From Streptococcus thalassemiae (GTDB lineage: Bacteria; Bacillota; Bacilli; Lactobacillales; Streptococcaceae), in contig NZ_CAHJXN010000002.1 in NCBI RefSeq assembly GCF_903645285.1, positions 419,896-483,895 on the forward strand: DNA of 64,000 bases, given 5' to 3'. A model generated the notes under the pieces. The model was not told the origin of the DNA. It made no database searches and saw only the letters and a program-made list of their open reading frames with translations. A program made the position numbers and the translations under genes. Of the stretch, positions 18,966-27,438 are shown piece by piece (the first letter of the stretch is position 1; each line of letters starts with the position of its first letter).

Positions 18966-19874
18966 TTAATTATCAGCAACAGGTTGGTAATAATCCCTCA
19001 ATAGCTCTTCGTAAACATATGATTCAACCTCACTATAGGAAGATTTATATGGTCTACAAAACCAAATATTAAATGGAATCGGATCTTTAAAAGTCACTGC
19101 TTTAAAGCGACTACTATCTACTAGATGGCTAATCGGTTTAGGTAAAATCGCGATTAAGTCCGTTTGGTAAGTTGACTCAACCAAAAAGTCCCATGTAGAG
19201 GAAAGATAAGCAAATTTAGGAGAAATTCCCTGTGAAGCGAATTTTTCAGTAACCAAATCATAAGTAGTAAAGGACTTATTAAAGGTTGCTATCTCATAGT
19301 CAGATATATCTGACCATTCCAGCAATCCTTTATCTGAAAGTGGATGATTTTTATCCATATAAGCAACATACTCATCCAGTTGGATAACATGCTGATCAAA
19401 CTTCTTTGTATCCAACAAAGTAGGCTCAATCAAAAATGCTAGGCTCAAATCTCCTTCCGTCATTTTTTGACGAATTTCTTTTCCCCCTCCTTCTGTCACT
19501 TGTATATGGATATGAGGGTTATTTTTTAAAAATTGTGGAAGCAAACTAGCAAAATACACACGTAAAATCAAGGATGGAATTCCAAGGTTTATTGTCCCTT
19601 TTTGTTTTTGCGCTTCACTATGAATCATGGAAAGCATTTCTTCATGACGATTCACAATCTCAGTAGCAAACCGATAAATCTTTCTTCCAGCTCCAGTGAG
19701 ACTTTCTAATCTCCCATTTTTTCTATGAAATAACTGAACCCCTTCAGTCGCTTCAAAATTTGTTACAAACTGACTTAAGGCAGACTGACTGATGTGGATT
19801 TTTTTCGCAGCAATGGAAAGATTACATCCACATTCTATAATATTGATAAAATAATTCATTTGAATAATATCCAC
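18966..19874 (-). CDS. LysR-type transcriptional regulator
   Basis: 302 residues: N-terminal winged HTH (MNYFINIIECGCNLSIAAKK, then IHISQSALSQFVTNFE) and a C-terminal effector-binding domain (about 92-295). Starts with GTG. It heads a run with the dehydrogenase-like, hydrolase and FabK-like genes and lies next to the CoA-transferase operon on the same strand, so it is the obvious candidate regulator of the acyl-CoA block. Effector might be an acyl-CoA or short-chain acid; this is inference. Confidence 0.9.
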   Translation of the reverse strand: MDIIQMNYFINIIECGCNLSIAAKKIHISQSALSQFVTNFEATEGVQLFHRKNGRLESLTGAGRKIYRFATEIVNRHEEMLSMIHSEAQKQKGTINLGIPSLILRVYFASLLPQFLKNNPHIHIQVTEGGGKEIRQKMTEGDLSLAFLIEPTLLDTKKFDQHVIQLDEYVAYMDKNHPLSDKGLLEWSDISDYEIATFNKSFTTYDLVTEKFASQGISPKFAYLSSTWDFLVESTYQTDLIAILPKPISHLVDSSRFKAVTFKDPIPFNIWFCRPYKSSYSEVESYVYEELLRDYYQPVADN

Positions 19875-20171
19875 TGGCCAATCACCTCTCTTTCCTTCGC
19901 TACTATAGATACTATCTTTTTCACCAAACTTATACGCAAACAGGAAACTCTAAACTAACACAAGCTCAGTTCTATCTCCGTTATTTATACAAGCTACCCA
20001 ATAATTAAATCTTATAGCAAATCATATAATTCAGAAATCTTTCAACCTCTTTTCATTAGATATAGTCTGTTAGATAACTATTGCACTCTCATTTATAAAT
20101 CGCTTACAAAAGTTATCAATATATATCATACCACACTATGAAAAAAATATCTTCCTACCGATTGCTCATTA
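19875..20171. other. regulatory gap between CoA-transferase B and lysR
   Basis: 297 AT-rich bases without a gene. A CGCTTACAA block (20101-20109) on the plus strand repeats part of the CTTACA motif found upstream of the two structural operons. I see no clear terminator after the CoA-transferase, so readthrough into lysR is possible. Confidence 0.45.
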
Positions 20172-20825
20172 TCAAATAGGCATGATTTTCAAATCATCTG
20201 AAACAATAACATCTCCGTCTGTCTTTTCAAGGACTTCCTCTAAAGTCACACCAGGAGCTAATTCCTTCAATAAGAATTTACCATCTTGGATTCCAAAAAC
20301 AGCTAAATCAGTAATAATCAAATCCAATACTCCTTTAGCTGACAAAGGAAGGGTACACTCTTTCAACAATTTTGATTGACCATCCCCTGTCGTATGTTGA
20401 ATCGCACCAATAACACGTTTTGCTCCAACAAGTAAGTCCATAGCACCACCCATACCTGGGGCAAACTTACCTGGAATAATCCAGTTTGCGATACTACCGT
20501 CTTGGCTCACTTCAAGTGCACCTAATACTGTAGCATCCACATGACCTCCACGAATAATCGCAAAAGATGTTTGCAAATCAAACAAGGCGGCTCCTGGCAA
20601 CAAGGTGATTGGGGCACCTCCCGAATTTGCCAAGTTTGCATTGTATCCATCTTTGGTAGGGGTTTCCCCAAAACGAAGAGCTCCATTTTCTGCTTGAAGA
20701 ATGACATTAACTCCCTCAGGGATATAATCGGCAGATGCGTTTGGAATACCAAAGCCCAGATTCACAACATCCCCATCTTTAAACTCAAGCGCCACACGTC
20801 TTGCAATAATTTCTTTTGCCTTCAT
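20172..20825 (-). CDS. CoA-transferase subunit B (AtoA/CtfB/ScoB-like)
   Basis: 217 residues of the 3-oxoacid CoA-transferase B family: DGDVVNLGFGIPN near the N-terminus, catalytic Glu in LQAENGALRFG (about 46), GGHVDATVLGALEVSQDGSIANW split as two conserved blocks (GGHVDATVLGA, QDGSIANWIIPG). With subunit A it moves CoA between acetyl-CoA or succinyl-CoA and a short-chain acid such as acetoacetate or butyrate. It starts right after subunit A (one base gap). Confidence 0.92.
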   Translation of the reverse strand: MKAKEIIARRVALEFKDGDVVNLGFGIPNASADYIPEGVNVILQAENGALRFGETPTKDGYNANLANSGGAPITLLPGAALFDLQTSFAIIRGGHVDATVLGALEVSQDGSIANWIIPGKFAPGMGGAMDLLVGAKRVIGAIQHTTGDGQSKLLKECTLPLSAKGVLDLIITDLAVFGIQDGKFLLKELAPGVTLEEVLEKTDGDVIVSDDLKIMPI

Positions 20826-20826
20826 T

Positions 20827-21549
20827 TTAGTTTACCCCCGCAAGTTTCTTAGTCTCTGTCCACAAATCACCCATCATTTTATGATGCTCTTCTGGAGACA
20901 ATCCCTGAACAACATAATCGACAAGGATACCTGGGATGTAAATATCATTAGGATCAATTTCTCCCACTTCTAACAACTCATTAGTTTCTACAATGACTGT
21001 ATTAGCTGCCAAAGCTAGCTGAAGTGAAATATTTTTTGTCGTACCGTCCAAGTATAAGTTCCCATACTTGTCTGCCTTCGTAGCCTTAATCAAAGCTACA
21101 TCAATCTTCAATGGATCATAAATTAAATATTCTTTTCCATTGCGAGTAACCTTCTCCTGATCTTTTTCCAAAATAGTACCTACACCTGTTGGTGTCAATA
21201 CTGCTCCTAGACCAGCTCCAGCTGCATGTAATCGTTCAACAACAGTTCCCATTGGAGTAAATTCAACTTCCATATTTCCACTGAAATACTCGTGTTGAGC
21301 TGCTGCAGACGTTCCTACGTGAGCTGCAATGTATTTTTTAACTTGGTGATTTTCACAAAGACGCCCCACACCGACTTCCTTACCAGGTTGAGATGTTACG
21401 ACTGATACCAATGTCAAATCTTGCTGGTTTTGAGAAACCAATTCTTCAATCAATTCAAGTGGTTCCCCTACTCCAAGAAAACCTGAAATTCCTACTTTAT
21501 CTCCTGAGTGAATCAAGGAAATTGCATCCGATAATGTTACAACTTGCAT
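20827..21549 (-). CDS. CoA-transferase subunit A (AtoD/CtfA/ScoA-like)
   Basis: 240 residues of the CoA-transferase A family: GDKVGISGFLGVGEPLELIEEL near the N-terminus (in parts GISGFLGVGEP), and GAGLGAVLTPTGVGT. It forms a heteromer with subunit B encoded immediately after it. Within this operon the enzyme would activate a short-chain acid to its CoA ester so that the crotonase, dehydrogenase and thiolase can act on it. Confidence 0.92.
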   Translation of the reverse strand: MQVVTLSDAISLIHSGDKVGISGFLGVGEPLELIEELVSQNQQDLTLVSVVTSQPGKEVGVGRLCENHQVKKYIAAHVGTSAAAQHEYFSGNMEVEFTPMGTVVERLHAAGAGLGAVLTPTGVGTILEKDQEKVTRNGKEYLIYDPLKIDVALIKATKADKYGNLYLDGTTKNISLQLALAANTVIVETNELLEVGEIDPNDIYIPGILVDYVVQGLSPEEHHKMMGDLWTETKKLAGVN

Positions 21550-21565
21550 CTTCTATCTCCTCTTT

Positions 21566-22345
21566 CTATTTACGCTGAAACTCAGCTTTGCGTTTCTCAA
21601 CAAAAGCGCGCATTCCTTCTACCTTATCTTCTGTTGAGAAGAGGAGAGCTTCAGCTTCTGTTTCTAATCGAATCGCATTTTTCAGTGGGAGTTCTGATCC
21701 AACTTGAATAATATGCTTGGCTTTTTCAACTGCCAAAGGAGCGTTTTTCATAATAGAGACTGCCAATTCCTCAGCTGCTGTCAACAATTCCTCGGCTGCC
21801 ACCAATTTATTCAAGATGCCTAATTCATAGGCTTCTTGACCTTTAACCATTCTAGCAGTAAAAATTAGTTCTTTTGTCTTGCTGGTACCAATTAAGCGAG
21901 ACATTCTTTGTGTTCCAGCAAATCCTGGAATAATACCTAGGCCTACCTCTGGAAATCCTACAGTGGTCTTTTCGTAACCAATACGAATATCTGTTGATAG
22001 AGCTAATTCCAAACCACCTCCTAAAGCATAACCGTTTAGAACTGCAATAGTTGGTTGCGTTAGTTCAGATAGACGGGTAAACGTATCATTAGCATAGGTC
22101 ATATAATCATGTGCTTGGATAGGAGACATTTGATCCATCTCTTTGATATCCGCTCCTGCAACAAATGCTTTTTCACCTTGTCCAGTCACAATCACAACAC
22201 GAATATCATCACTTGCTTCAATTTTGTCTAAAACATGATTTAAGTCAGTCAAAACTTCTGAACTTAAAGCATTCAAAGCTGCTGGACGATTTATTGTAAG
22301 GTAACCAATCCCATTCTTCTGCTCTAATAAAACTGTTTTACTCAT
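21566..22345 (-). CDS. enoyl-CoA hydratase (crotonase family)
   Basis: 259 residues with the crotonase oxyanion-hole segments AFVAGADIKEM and GYALGGGLELALSTD and both catalytic acids (Glu in GGGLELA and in FPEVGLGIIPGFAGTQ). It hydrates crotonyl-CoA-type substrates to 3-hydroxyacyl-CoA. It is first in the operon with CoA-transferase A and B (16 bases to the next gene). Confidence 0.93.
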   Translation of the reverse strand: MSKTVLLEQKNGIGYLTINRPAALNALSSEVLTDLNHVLDKIEASDDIRVVIVTGQGEKAFVAGADIKEMDQMSPIQAHDYMTYANDTFTRLSELTQPTIAVLNGYALGGGLELALSTDIRIGYEKTTVGFPEVGLGIIPGFAGTQRMSRLIGTSKTKELIFTARMVKGQEAYELGILNKLVAAEELLTAAEELAVSIMKNAPLAVEKAKHIIQVGSELPLKNAIRLETEAEALLFSTEDKVEGMRAFVEKRKAEFQRK

Positions 22346-22385
22346 TATTCTGCTCCTACTTAATTTTTTTGAGTACAGAGTACAG

Positions 22386-22425
22386 TGTCAACAAATACCG
22401 ATACCAAATGTAAGAGCTTACATTT
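22386..22425 (-). promoter_or_regulatory. composite regulatory motif upstream of the crotonase operon
   Basis: On the minus strand CTTACATTT, 8 bases, TATTTGTTGACA. The first block is one half of a perfect 9-bp inverted repeat with a 2-base centre (AAATGTAAG-CT-CTTACATTT, 22406-22425). TTGACA may double as a -35 toward the gene, although no good -10 follows. The same two blocks occur upstream of the other structural operon at 26318-26348. Confidence 0.6.
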
Positions 22426-22825
22426 TTATGATAACTCATTTAAATCAATCCGTCTACTTAATCTTAGTTTATAATCCTATAAGTACAGCTTATAGTTTGA
22501 TTTTGCTTCAAATAATCCCCATCAAATGAACGATAGCAATCACATAAATACATATATGAGCATTAAAAAATAGTTCATTTCAACAATATCAACTACCTTA
22601 AGTCTAGGAAAATATATAGCGAAGTGAATCTGGACTAGTGCAATATCGTTTCTAAACTATTATAAATTGATTTGAATTCAAAAATTAAATTGTTAAATTC
22701 TTGTTTCACTTTAATATATAAGTTACTTCTTAAACGCCTTTTCCTAACAGCTCTACTACAATTCTTATCCAGCAGACTTAGATCTTAATTTAATCTATGT
22801 TCCATGGCTGCTACTAACTTACACT
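22426..22825. other. gene-free stretch inside the acyl-CoA block
   Basis: About 400 AT-rich bases between the two structural operons. The only gene-like trace is a short minus-strand segment at 22561-22593 reading DIVEMNYFLML, similar to the first residues of the lysR product (DIIQMNYFINI), quickly followed by a stop. Confidence 0.4.
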
Positions 22826-22876
22826 ATCAAAAATACCTTATCACGCAGCATCATGAAGAGCATGCGTGATAAGGTA
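22826..22876 (-). terminator. terminator after the thiolase gene
   Basis: ACCTTATCACGC (22835-22846) and GCGTGATAAGGT (22864-22875) form a 12-bp stem; on the minus strand it is followed by ATTTTTGA. It separates the two structural operons. Confidence 0.88.
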
Positions 22877-22954
22877 TAAGAATTATCAGTTTCCAAATAA
22901 AACTCTATTTAATAATGGTATATTAAAAGAAAGACACACGACATAAATAGTTCA

Positions 22955-24133
22955 TTAGCGTTCAACGATAAGAGCTGTGCCCATACCGCCTCCAATACAT
23001 AGAGTCGCTAATCCAGTTTTGGCATCGCGCTTCATCATCTCATGTACAAGAGTCACTAGGATACGACAACCTGAGGCTCCGATTGGATGACCAAGAGCAA
23101 TAGCACCACCGTTAACATTGACAATATCTGTATTGAAACCAAGCGTTTTACCAACCGCACAAGCCTGGGCGGCAAAAGCTTCATTTGACTCAATCAAGTC
23201 AAGATCATCAACTGTCAAATTGCCTTTTTCAAGAGCCTTGCGTGTCGCATAAATCGGTCCACATCCCATAATCTTAGGATCCAAACCTGCGCTTGCATAA
23301 GAACGAATGCGAGCAATCACTGGAAGTCCTAATTCTTCAGCTTTGTCAGCACTCATGACCAAGACAGCTGCTGCTCCATCATTGATACCAGAAGCATTCC
23401 CCGCCGTAACAGAACCGTCTTTTTTGAAAACAGGACGTAACTTAGACAAGCTTTCCAAGCTGGCATCTTTTCTAGGAAATTCGTCTGTATCAAAGACAAC
23501 CGGATCTCCTTTACGTTGCGGAATGACCACTGGAACAATTTCTTCTTTAAAGCGTCCAGATTCTATAGCTGCCACTGCTCTTTTTTGTGATTCTAAAGCA
23601 AGAGCATCTTGATCATCTCTGCTAATACCATATTCTTCAGCCACATTCTCAGCTGTAATCCCCATATGATATTCGTTGAAGGCATCAGACAACCCATCTT
23701 TAATCATGGTATCAACAACGTTAGAGTCTCCCATGCGTCCTCCCCAGCGGAAGTTTGGCAATACGTATGGAGCTTGACTCATATTTTCTGCCCCACCAGC
23801 TACGATAATATCAGCATCCCCACACTGAATAGCTTGAGCAGCCAATTGTACTGCCTTCAAACCTGAACCACAAACCTTATTGATAGTAAAAGCTGGTGTA
23901 AATTCAGGGAGTCCTGCATGAATACTCATTTGGCGAGCCACGTTTTGACCTAAACCTGCGCCTAGGACATTCCCCATGATCACTTCATCTACCTGCTCTG
24001 ATTTAATATTCGCTTTTTCCAAAACACTCTTAATTACCAAAGAGCCCAATTCGACAGCTGAAATATTCTTCAAGCTTCCTCCAAAGGAACCTAAAGGAGT
24101 ACGTACCGCCGATACAATAACTACATCTTTCAT
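22955..24133 (-). CDS. acetyl-CoA C-acetyltransferase (thiolase)
   Basis: 392 residues with all thiolase motifs: nucleophile Cys in [11 protein letters not shown] (about 88), [11 protein letters not shown] with the catalytic His, and CIGGGMG with the second Cys. It cleaves acetoacetyl-CoA to two acetyl-CoA or runs the reverse condensation. A frame starting four codons earlier exists, but the ATG at 24131-24133 follows GGAGG. Streptococci normally have a mevalonate-pathway thiolase; this one belongs to the hbd-acyl-CoA dehydrogenase operon, so it may be a second copy. Confidence 0.94.
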   Translation of the reverse strand: MKDVVIVSAVRTPLGSFGGSLKNISAVELGSLVIKSVLEKANIKSEQVDEVIMGNVLGAGLGQNVARQMSIHAGLPEFTPAFTINKVCGSGLKAVQLAAQAIQCGDADIIVAGGAENMSQAPYVLPNFRWGGRMGDSNVVDTMIKDGLSDAFNEYHMGITAENVAEEYGISRDDQDALALESQKRAVAAIESGRFKEEIVPVVIPQRKGDPVVFDTDEFPRKDASLESLSKLRPVFKKDGSVTAGNASGINDGAAAVLVMSADKAEELGLPVIARIRSYASAGLDPKIMGCGPIYATRKALEKGNLTVDDLDLIESNEAFAAQACAVGKTLGFNTDIVNVNGGAIALGHPIGASGCRILVTLVHEMMKRDAKTGLATLCIGGGMGTALIVER

Positions 24134-24150
24134 GACTACCTCCATTTTTT

Positions 24151-24996
24151 CTAGTAAGTAAAGAACCCTTCTTTTGACTTACGTCCCAATTTTCCAGCCT
24201 CTACCATTTTCTTCAAAAGAGGAGCAGGACGGTATTTTTGATCACCAAATCCTTGGTTCAAAACACCCATAATTGCAAGGCAAACATCCAATCCAATCAA
24301 ATCGGCCAAAGCTAAGGGACCAATAGGATGATTCGCACCTAGTTTCATTGCCTCATCTATTTCTTCAGCACTAGCAACTCCTTCTCCTAAGATATAAATA
24401 GCTTCATTGATCATAGGAATCAATACACGGTTTACTACAAATCCATAAGAATCTTTAACATCAACAGGAGTTTTTCCAATTTTCTTTGTAAGTTCACGGA
24501 TTTCTGCCACTACTTCATCCGAAGTCTGCAAAGCTTTAATCACTTCAACTAATTTCATCACTGGAGCAGGATTAAAAAAGTGCATTCCAATCACACGTTC
24601 TTGGTTCTTAGTTGCGGCTGCAATATCTGTGATAGATAGAGAGGAAGTATTTGATGCTAGAATTGTTTTAGAATCTGTGATTTCGTCCAATTGTTTAAAT
24701 ATACTGAGTTTAATATCACGATTTTCAGTCGCAGCCTCGATAACCAATTGTACATTTTTCGCATCTTCATATGAAGTAGAAGGAATTAAATTGGCAACCA
24801 CTTTGTCTTTCTCATCTGCAGATAGACGTCCTTTTTCAACCGAACGTTCCAACTGTTTTGTTATGTTATTCAATCCTCGTTGAACAAATTCTTCTTTGAT
24901 ATCATTCAAATAAACCGTAAATCCAGCTTGAGCAAATACTTGAGCAATACCACTTCCCATCTGACCAGAGCCAATTATCATTACATTTGAGATCAT
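24151..24996 (-). CDS. 3-hydroxybutyryl-CoA dehydrogenase
   Basis: 281 residues: N-terminal NAD(P)-binding Rossmann motif [17 protein letters not shown], catalytic His in [33 protein letters not shown], and the C-terminal dimer domain ([17 protein letters not shown]). Length fits the bacterial PaaH/Hbd form. It oxidises 3-hydroxybutyryl-CoA to acetoacetyl-CoA, the substrate of the thiolase 17 bases downstream. Confidence 0.94.
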   Translation of the reverse strand: MISNVMIIGSGQMGSGIAQVFAQAGFTVYLNDIKEEFVQRGLNNITKQLERSVEKGRLSADEKDKVVANLIPSTSYEDAKNVQLVIEAATENRDIKLSIFKQLDEITDSKTILASNTSSLSITDIAAATKNQERVIGMHFFNPAPVMKLVEVIKALQTSDEVVAEIRELTKKIGKTPVDVKDSYGFVVNRVLIPMINEAIYILGEGVASAEEIDEAMKLGANHPIGPLALADLIGLDVCLAIMGVLNQGFGDQKYRPAPLLKKMVEAGKLGRKSKEGFFTY

Positions 24997-25037
24997 TTTT
25001 TCTCCTTTTTATTCTAAGTAAATCACATTATGAAGCA

Positions 25038-25070
25038 AGGACGATTGAAAACAAACCCTTCAATCGTCCT
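25038..25070 (-). other. intra-operon stem-loop between acyl-CoA dehydrogenase and hbd
   Basis: AGGACGATTGAA and TTCAATCGTCCT form a perfect 12-bp stem with a 9-base loop, eight bases after the dehydrogenase stop. No T-tract follows on the minus strand, so it is probably an mRNA stabiliser or processing site that sets different expression of the first gene and the rest. Confidence 0.65.
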
Positions 25071-25077
25071 AGTTCTA

Positions 25078-26286
25078 TTAAACAAATGCACCCAATCCAG
25101 TAATTTCACGACCTACAATCAAAGCATTGACTTCGTGCGAACCTTCATAAGTATAGATTGATTCCGCATCTGCAAAGAATCGTGCCACATCTGTTTCCAA
25201 AGTAATACCATTACCACCACATGTTTCACGCGCAAGAGCTACTGTTTCACGCATTACTAAGGAGTTATGCATTTTCGCTAGAGCAGAATTGAGCATCAAC
25301 TCATTACCCTCTTCCTGCATTTCAGCAATACGAGTTGAGTAAGCAAGAGCTGCTACAGCATTAGCTTGCATTCTAGCTAATTTTTCTTGAACAATTTGGA
25401 ATTTGGCAATCGGACGCTTAAACTGTTGACGATCTTTTGCATATTTAAGAGCTGCCACATATGAACCACATGTTACTCCCATAGCAATATGCGCTACATC
25501 GGCACGAGTAAATGTTAGAATACGTGCTACATCTCCAAATCCATTGATGTTAACCAAACGATCTGAGTCTGGAACTTCTACATTCTTCATTGTAATATGA
25601 CCATTGCGGATACAACGCAGTGCAATCTTATGTGGAATAGGCTCTGCATGGTAGCCAGGGGCACCTTTACGGACAATAAAACATTTCACCTTACCGTCTG
25701 CCACATCACGAGCAAATACAGGAACAACATCTGCTGTATCTGAACCACCAACCCAACGCTTTTCTCCGTTCAAAATCCACTTATCTCCAACACGCTCAGC
25801 AGTTGTTGATAGACCACCAGCAATATCAGATCCAGAAAGCGGTTCTGTTAAGGCAAAACATCCTTGCCAGTCAAATGAAGCTAACTTAGGAAGAAATTCT
25901 TTCTGTTGTCTTTCATCCCCACCCAATAAAATAGTGTTATAGCAAAGTCCTCCATGAACTGTATAGAACGTTGCGATTGAAGCATCGAAGCGAGCTAGTT
26001 CCAAATATAAAAATGTGATGTACAATTCAGATGGTTTATAGCTTCCTTCACGCCCTTCAAACAATTTTGGATTGTTCATGATTTGAGCACCCTTAGCGAC
26101 AGCGTAAAATTCCTCAAATGGGAAATCAGGTTTTTCCCAGTATTCGTTGATAACTGGACGTAGATGTTTTTCAATCAAACGACGAGTTTCTTGTAGTACT
26201 TCAGCTTCCCCTAATGTTAAACCATCAGCGTAATGAAAGAGATCCTCAGGATATAGTTCACGTAAAATTTCTTGTTTTGTTGCCAT
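25078..26286 (-). CDS. acyl-CoA dehydrogenase/oxidase, glutaryl-CoA dehydrogenase / ACX4-like
   Basis: 402 residues with FAD-binding LTEPLSGSDIAGG and WILNGEKRWVGG segments, a C-terminal helical domain (DRQQFKRPIAKFQIVQEKLARM read in parts) and catalytic Glu in YTYEGSHEVNAL (about 378), followed by GREITGLGAF. The combination resembles glutaryl-CoA dehydrogenases and, from memory, plant peroxisomal short-chain acyl-CoA oxidase ACX4. It would make the 2,3-double bond in butyryl-CoA-like substrates. No electron-transfer flavoprotein genes are in the window. Heads the operon with hbd and thiolase. Confidence 0.87.
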   Translation of the reverse strand: MATKQEILRELYPEDLFHYADGLTLGEAEVLQETRRLIEKHLRPVINEYWEKPDFPFEEFYAVAKGAQIMNNPKLFEGREGSYKPSELYITFLYLELARFDASIATFYTVHGGLCYNTILLGGDERQQKEFLPKLASFDWQGCFALTEPLSGSDIAGGLSTTAERVGDKWILNGEKRWVGGSDTADVVPVFARDVADGKVKCFIVRKGAPGYHAEPIPHKIALRCIRNGHITMKNVEVPDSDRLVNINGFGDVARILTFTRADVAHIAMGVTCGSYVAALKYAKDRQQFKRPIAKFQIVQEKLARMQANAVAALAYSTRIAEMQEEGNELMLNSALAKMHNSLVMRETVALARETCGGNGITLETDVARFFADAESIYTYEGSHEVNALIVGREITGLGAFV

Positions 26287-26309
26287 AGTTATGACTCCTT
26301 CTTTTATTT

Positions 26310-26348
26310 TAAGAACGCTTACATTTTATTGCTCGCTATTTGTTGACA
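26310..26348 (-). promoter_or_regulatory. composite motif and cre-like site upstream of the acyl-CoA dehydrogenase operon
   Basis: Plus strand: CTTACATTT (26318-26326), 10 bases, TATTTGTTGACA (26337-26348), the same blocks as at 22386-22425. On the minus strand ATGTAAGCGTTCTTA (26310-26324) is one base from a CcpA cre consensus. A possible promoter reads TTGTCA, 15 bases, TAAAAT on the minus strand. Confidence 0.55.
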
Positions 26349-26762
26349 AGTCCATTCTATCGCTTCAACCAGTATTTTGTCTACTTAATAAAAATGAATA
26401 GAGCTATAAGTTGAATTTATAGATAGTTCTTCCACTTACTTTTTGAAAATTTATCCATAGACACAAGCCATCTCTCTTATATAATCAATAACTGTTTTCT
26501 TCCAAACTTCCATTCTACAATCTACACACCCTCTAAAATCTCAGTAATTATTTAGATATCTATTATTCCTCATAGCTACTTGTATTACAAAAGACAAAAT
26601 AGATAAAAAATACTGAAACTAGACATAGTCGCTTTATATAGTGAAATAAAATCTAAACAAATTGACTAGGAAATTCAATCCAATTACTAGCAATATTTTA
26701 GCACCTAATACGTTCAACTCTAATTTCAATTAGCTACACAAACTCCCTCTTTCTTGAAATAT
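26349..26762. other. AT-rich gap between the acyl-CoA block and hpf
   Basis: About 410 bases with no gene on either strand and no repeat I can name. It is the right border of the accessory block. Confidence 0.5.
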
Positions 26763-26796
26763 AAAAAGTGATTTACCCGAAAGTAAACCACTTTTT
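26763..26796 (-). terminator. hpf terminator
   Basis: AAAAAGTGATTTAC / GTAAACCACTTTTT stem around CCGAAA, followed by T-rich sequence on the minus strand, 14 bases after the hpf stop. Confidence 0.8.
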
Positions 26797-26810
26797 ATAT
26801 TTCATTTTTC

Positions 26811-27359
26811 TTAAGATTCTTTAACCTCTAACAAACCAATTTCGCCATCTTCACGACGATAAATCACATTAGTTGTTTGATCTTCAACATCCACATAGAT
26901 AAAGAAATCATGTCCCAACAAATCCATCTGTAGAATAGCTTCTTCCAAATCCATTGGTTTTAAATCAATTTGTTTTGAACGAACAACTTTAGACTGGACA
27001 ACATTTGAATCTTCCACCAAAGCATCTGTAAATAATTGACTAGTTGCTACCTTATTTTTATTTTTACGCTCGATTTTTGTTTTGTTTTTACGAATCTGAC
27101 GTTCAATTTTATCAGTTACAAGGTCAATTGAACCATACATATCTTGAGACACATCTTCTGCACGGAGAGTAATAGATCCAAGCGGAATCGTTACTTCCAC
27201 TTTAGCTGTTTTTTCACGATAAACTTTTAAGTTAATTCGGGCATCCAACTCTTGTTCTGGCTGGAAGTACTTTTCGATCTTTTCGAGTTTAGAAACTACA
27301 TAATCACGAATTGCTTCTGTTACTTCTAGGTTTTCACCACGGATACTATATTTAATCAT
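26811..27359 (-). CDS. hpf: long-form ribosome hibernation promoting factor
   Basis: 182 residues: N-terminal S30AE domain (MIKYSIRGENLEVTEAIRDY start, about 1-100), charged linker, and C-terminal dimerisation domain (KQIDLKPMDLEEAILQMDLLGHDFFIY in parts DLKPMDLEEAI, GHDFFIYVD). The long form lets two 70S ribosomes pair into a 100S dimer in stationary phase. It follows comFC in the usual streptococcal order. Confidence 0.95.
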   Translation of the reverse strand: MIKYSIRGENLEVTEAIRDYVVSKLEKIEKYFQPEQELDARINLKVYREKTAKVEVTIPLGSITLRAEDVSQDMYGSIDLVTDKIERQIRKNKTKIERKNKNKVATSQLFTDALVEDSNVVQSKVVRSKQIDLKPMDLEEAILQMDLLGHDFFIYVDVEDQTTNVIYRREDGEIGLLEVKES

Positions 27360-27438
27360 ATGAGTACCTTCTTTCTAAACATTTTTGTTTTTATAATTTT
27401 ATTATAACGCTTTCATTCTATTTTTGCAAATTTTTTCC

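Noticed and set aside
26310-26324. A definite CcpA cre site
   Set aside because: One mismatch to the consensus, and similar TGTAAGCG strings occur elsewhere (for example near 44095-44104), so it is reported only as cre-like.
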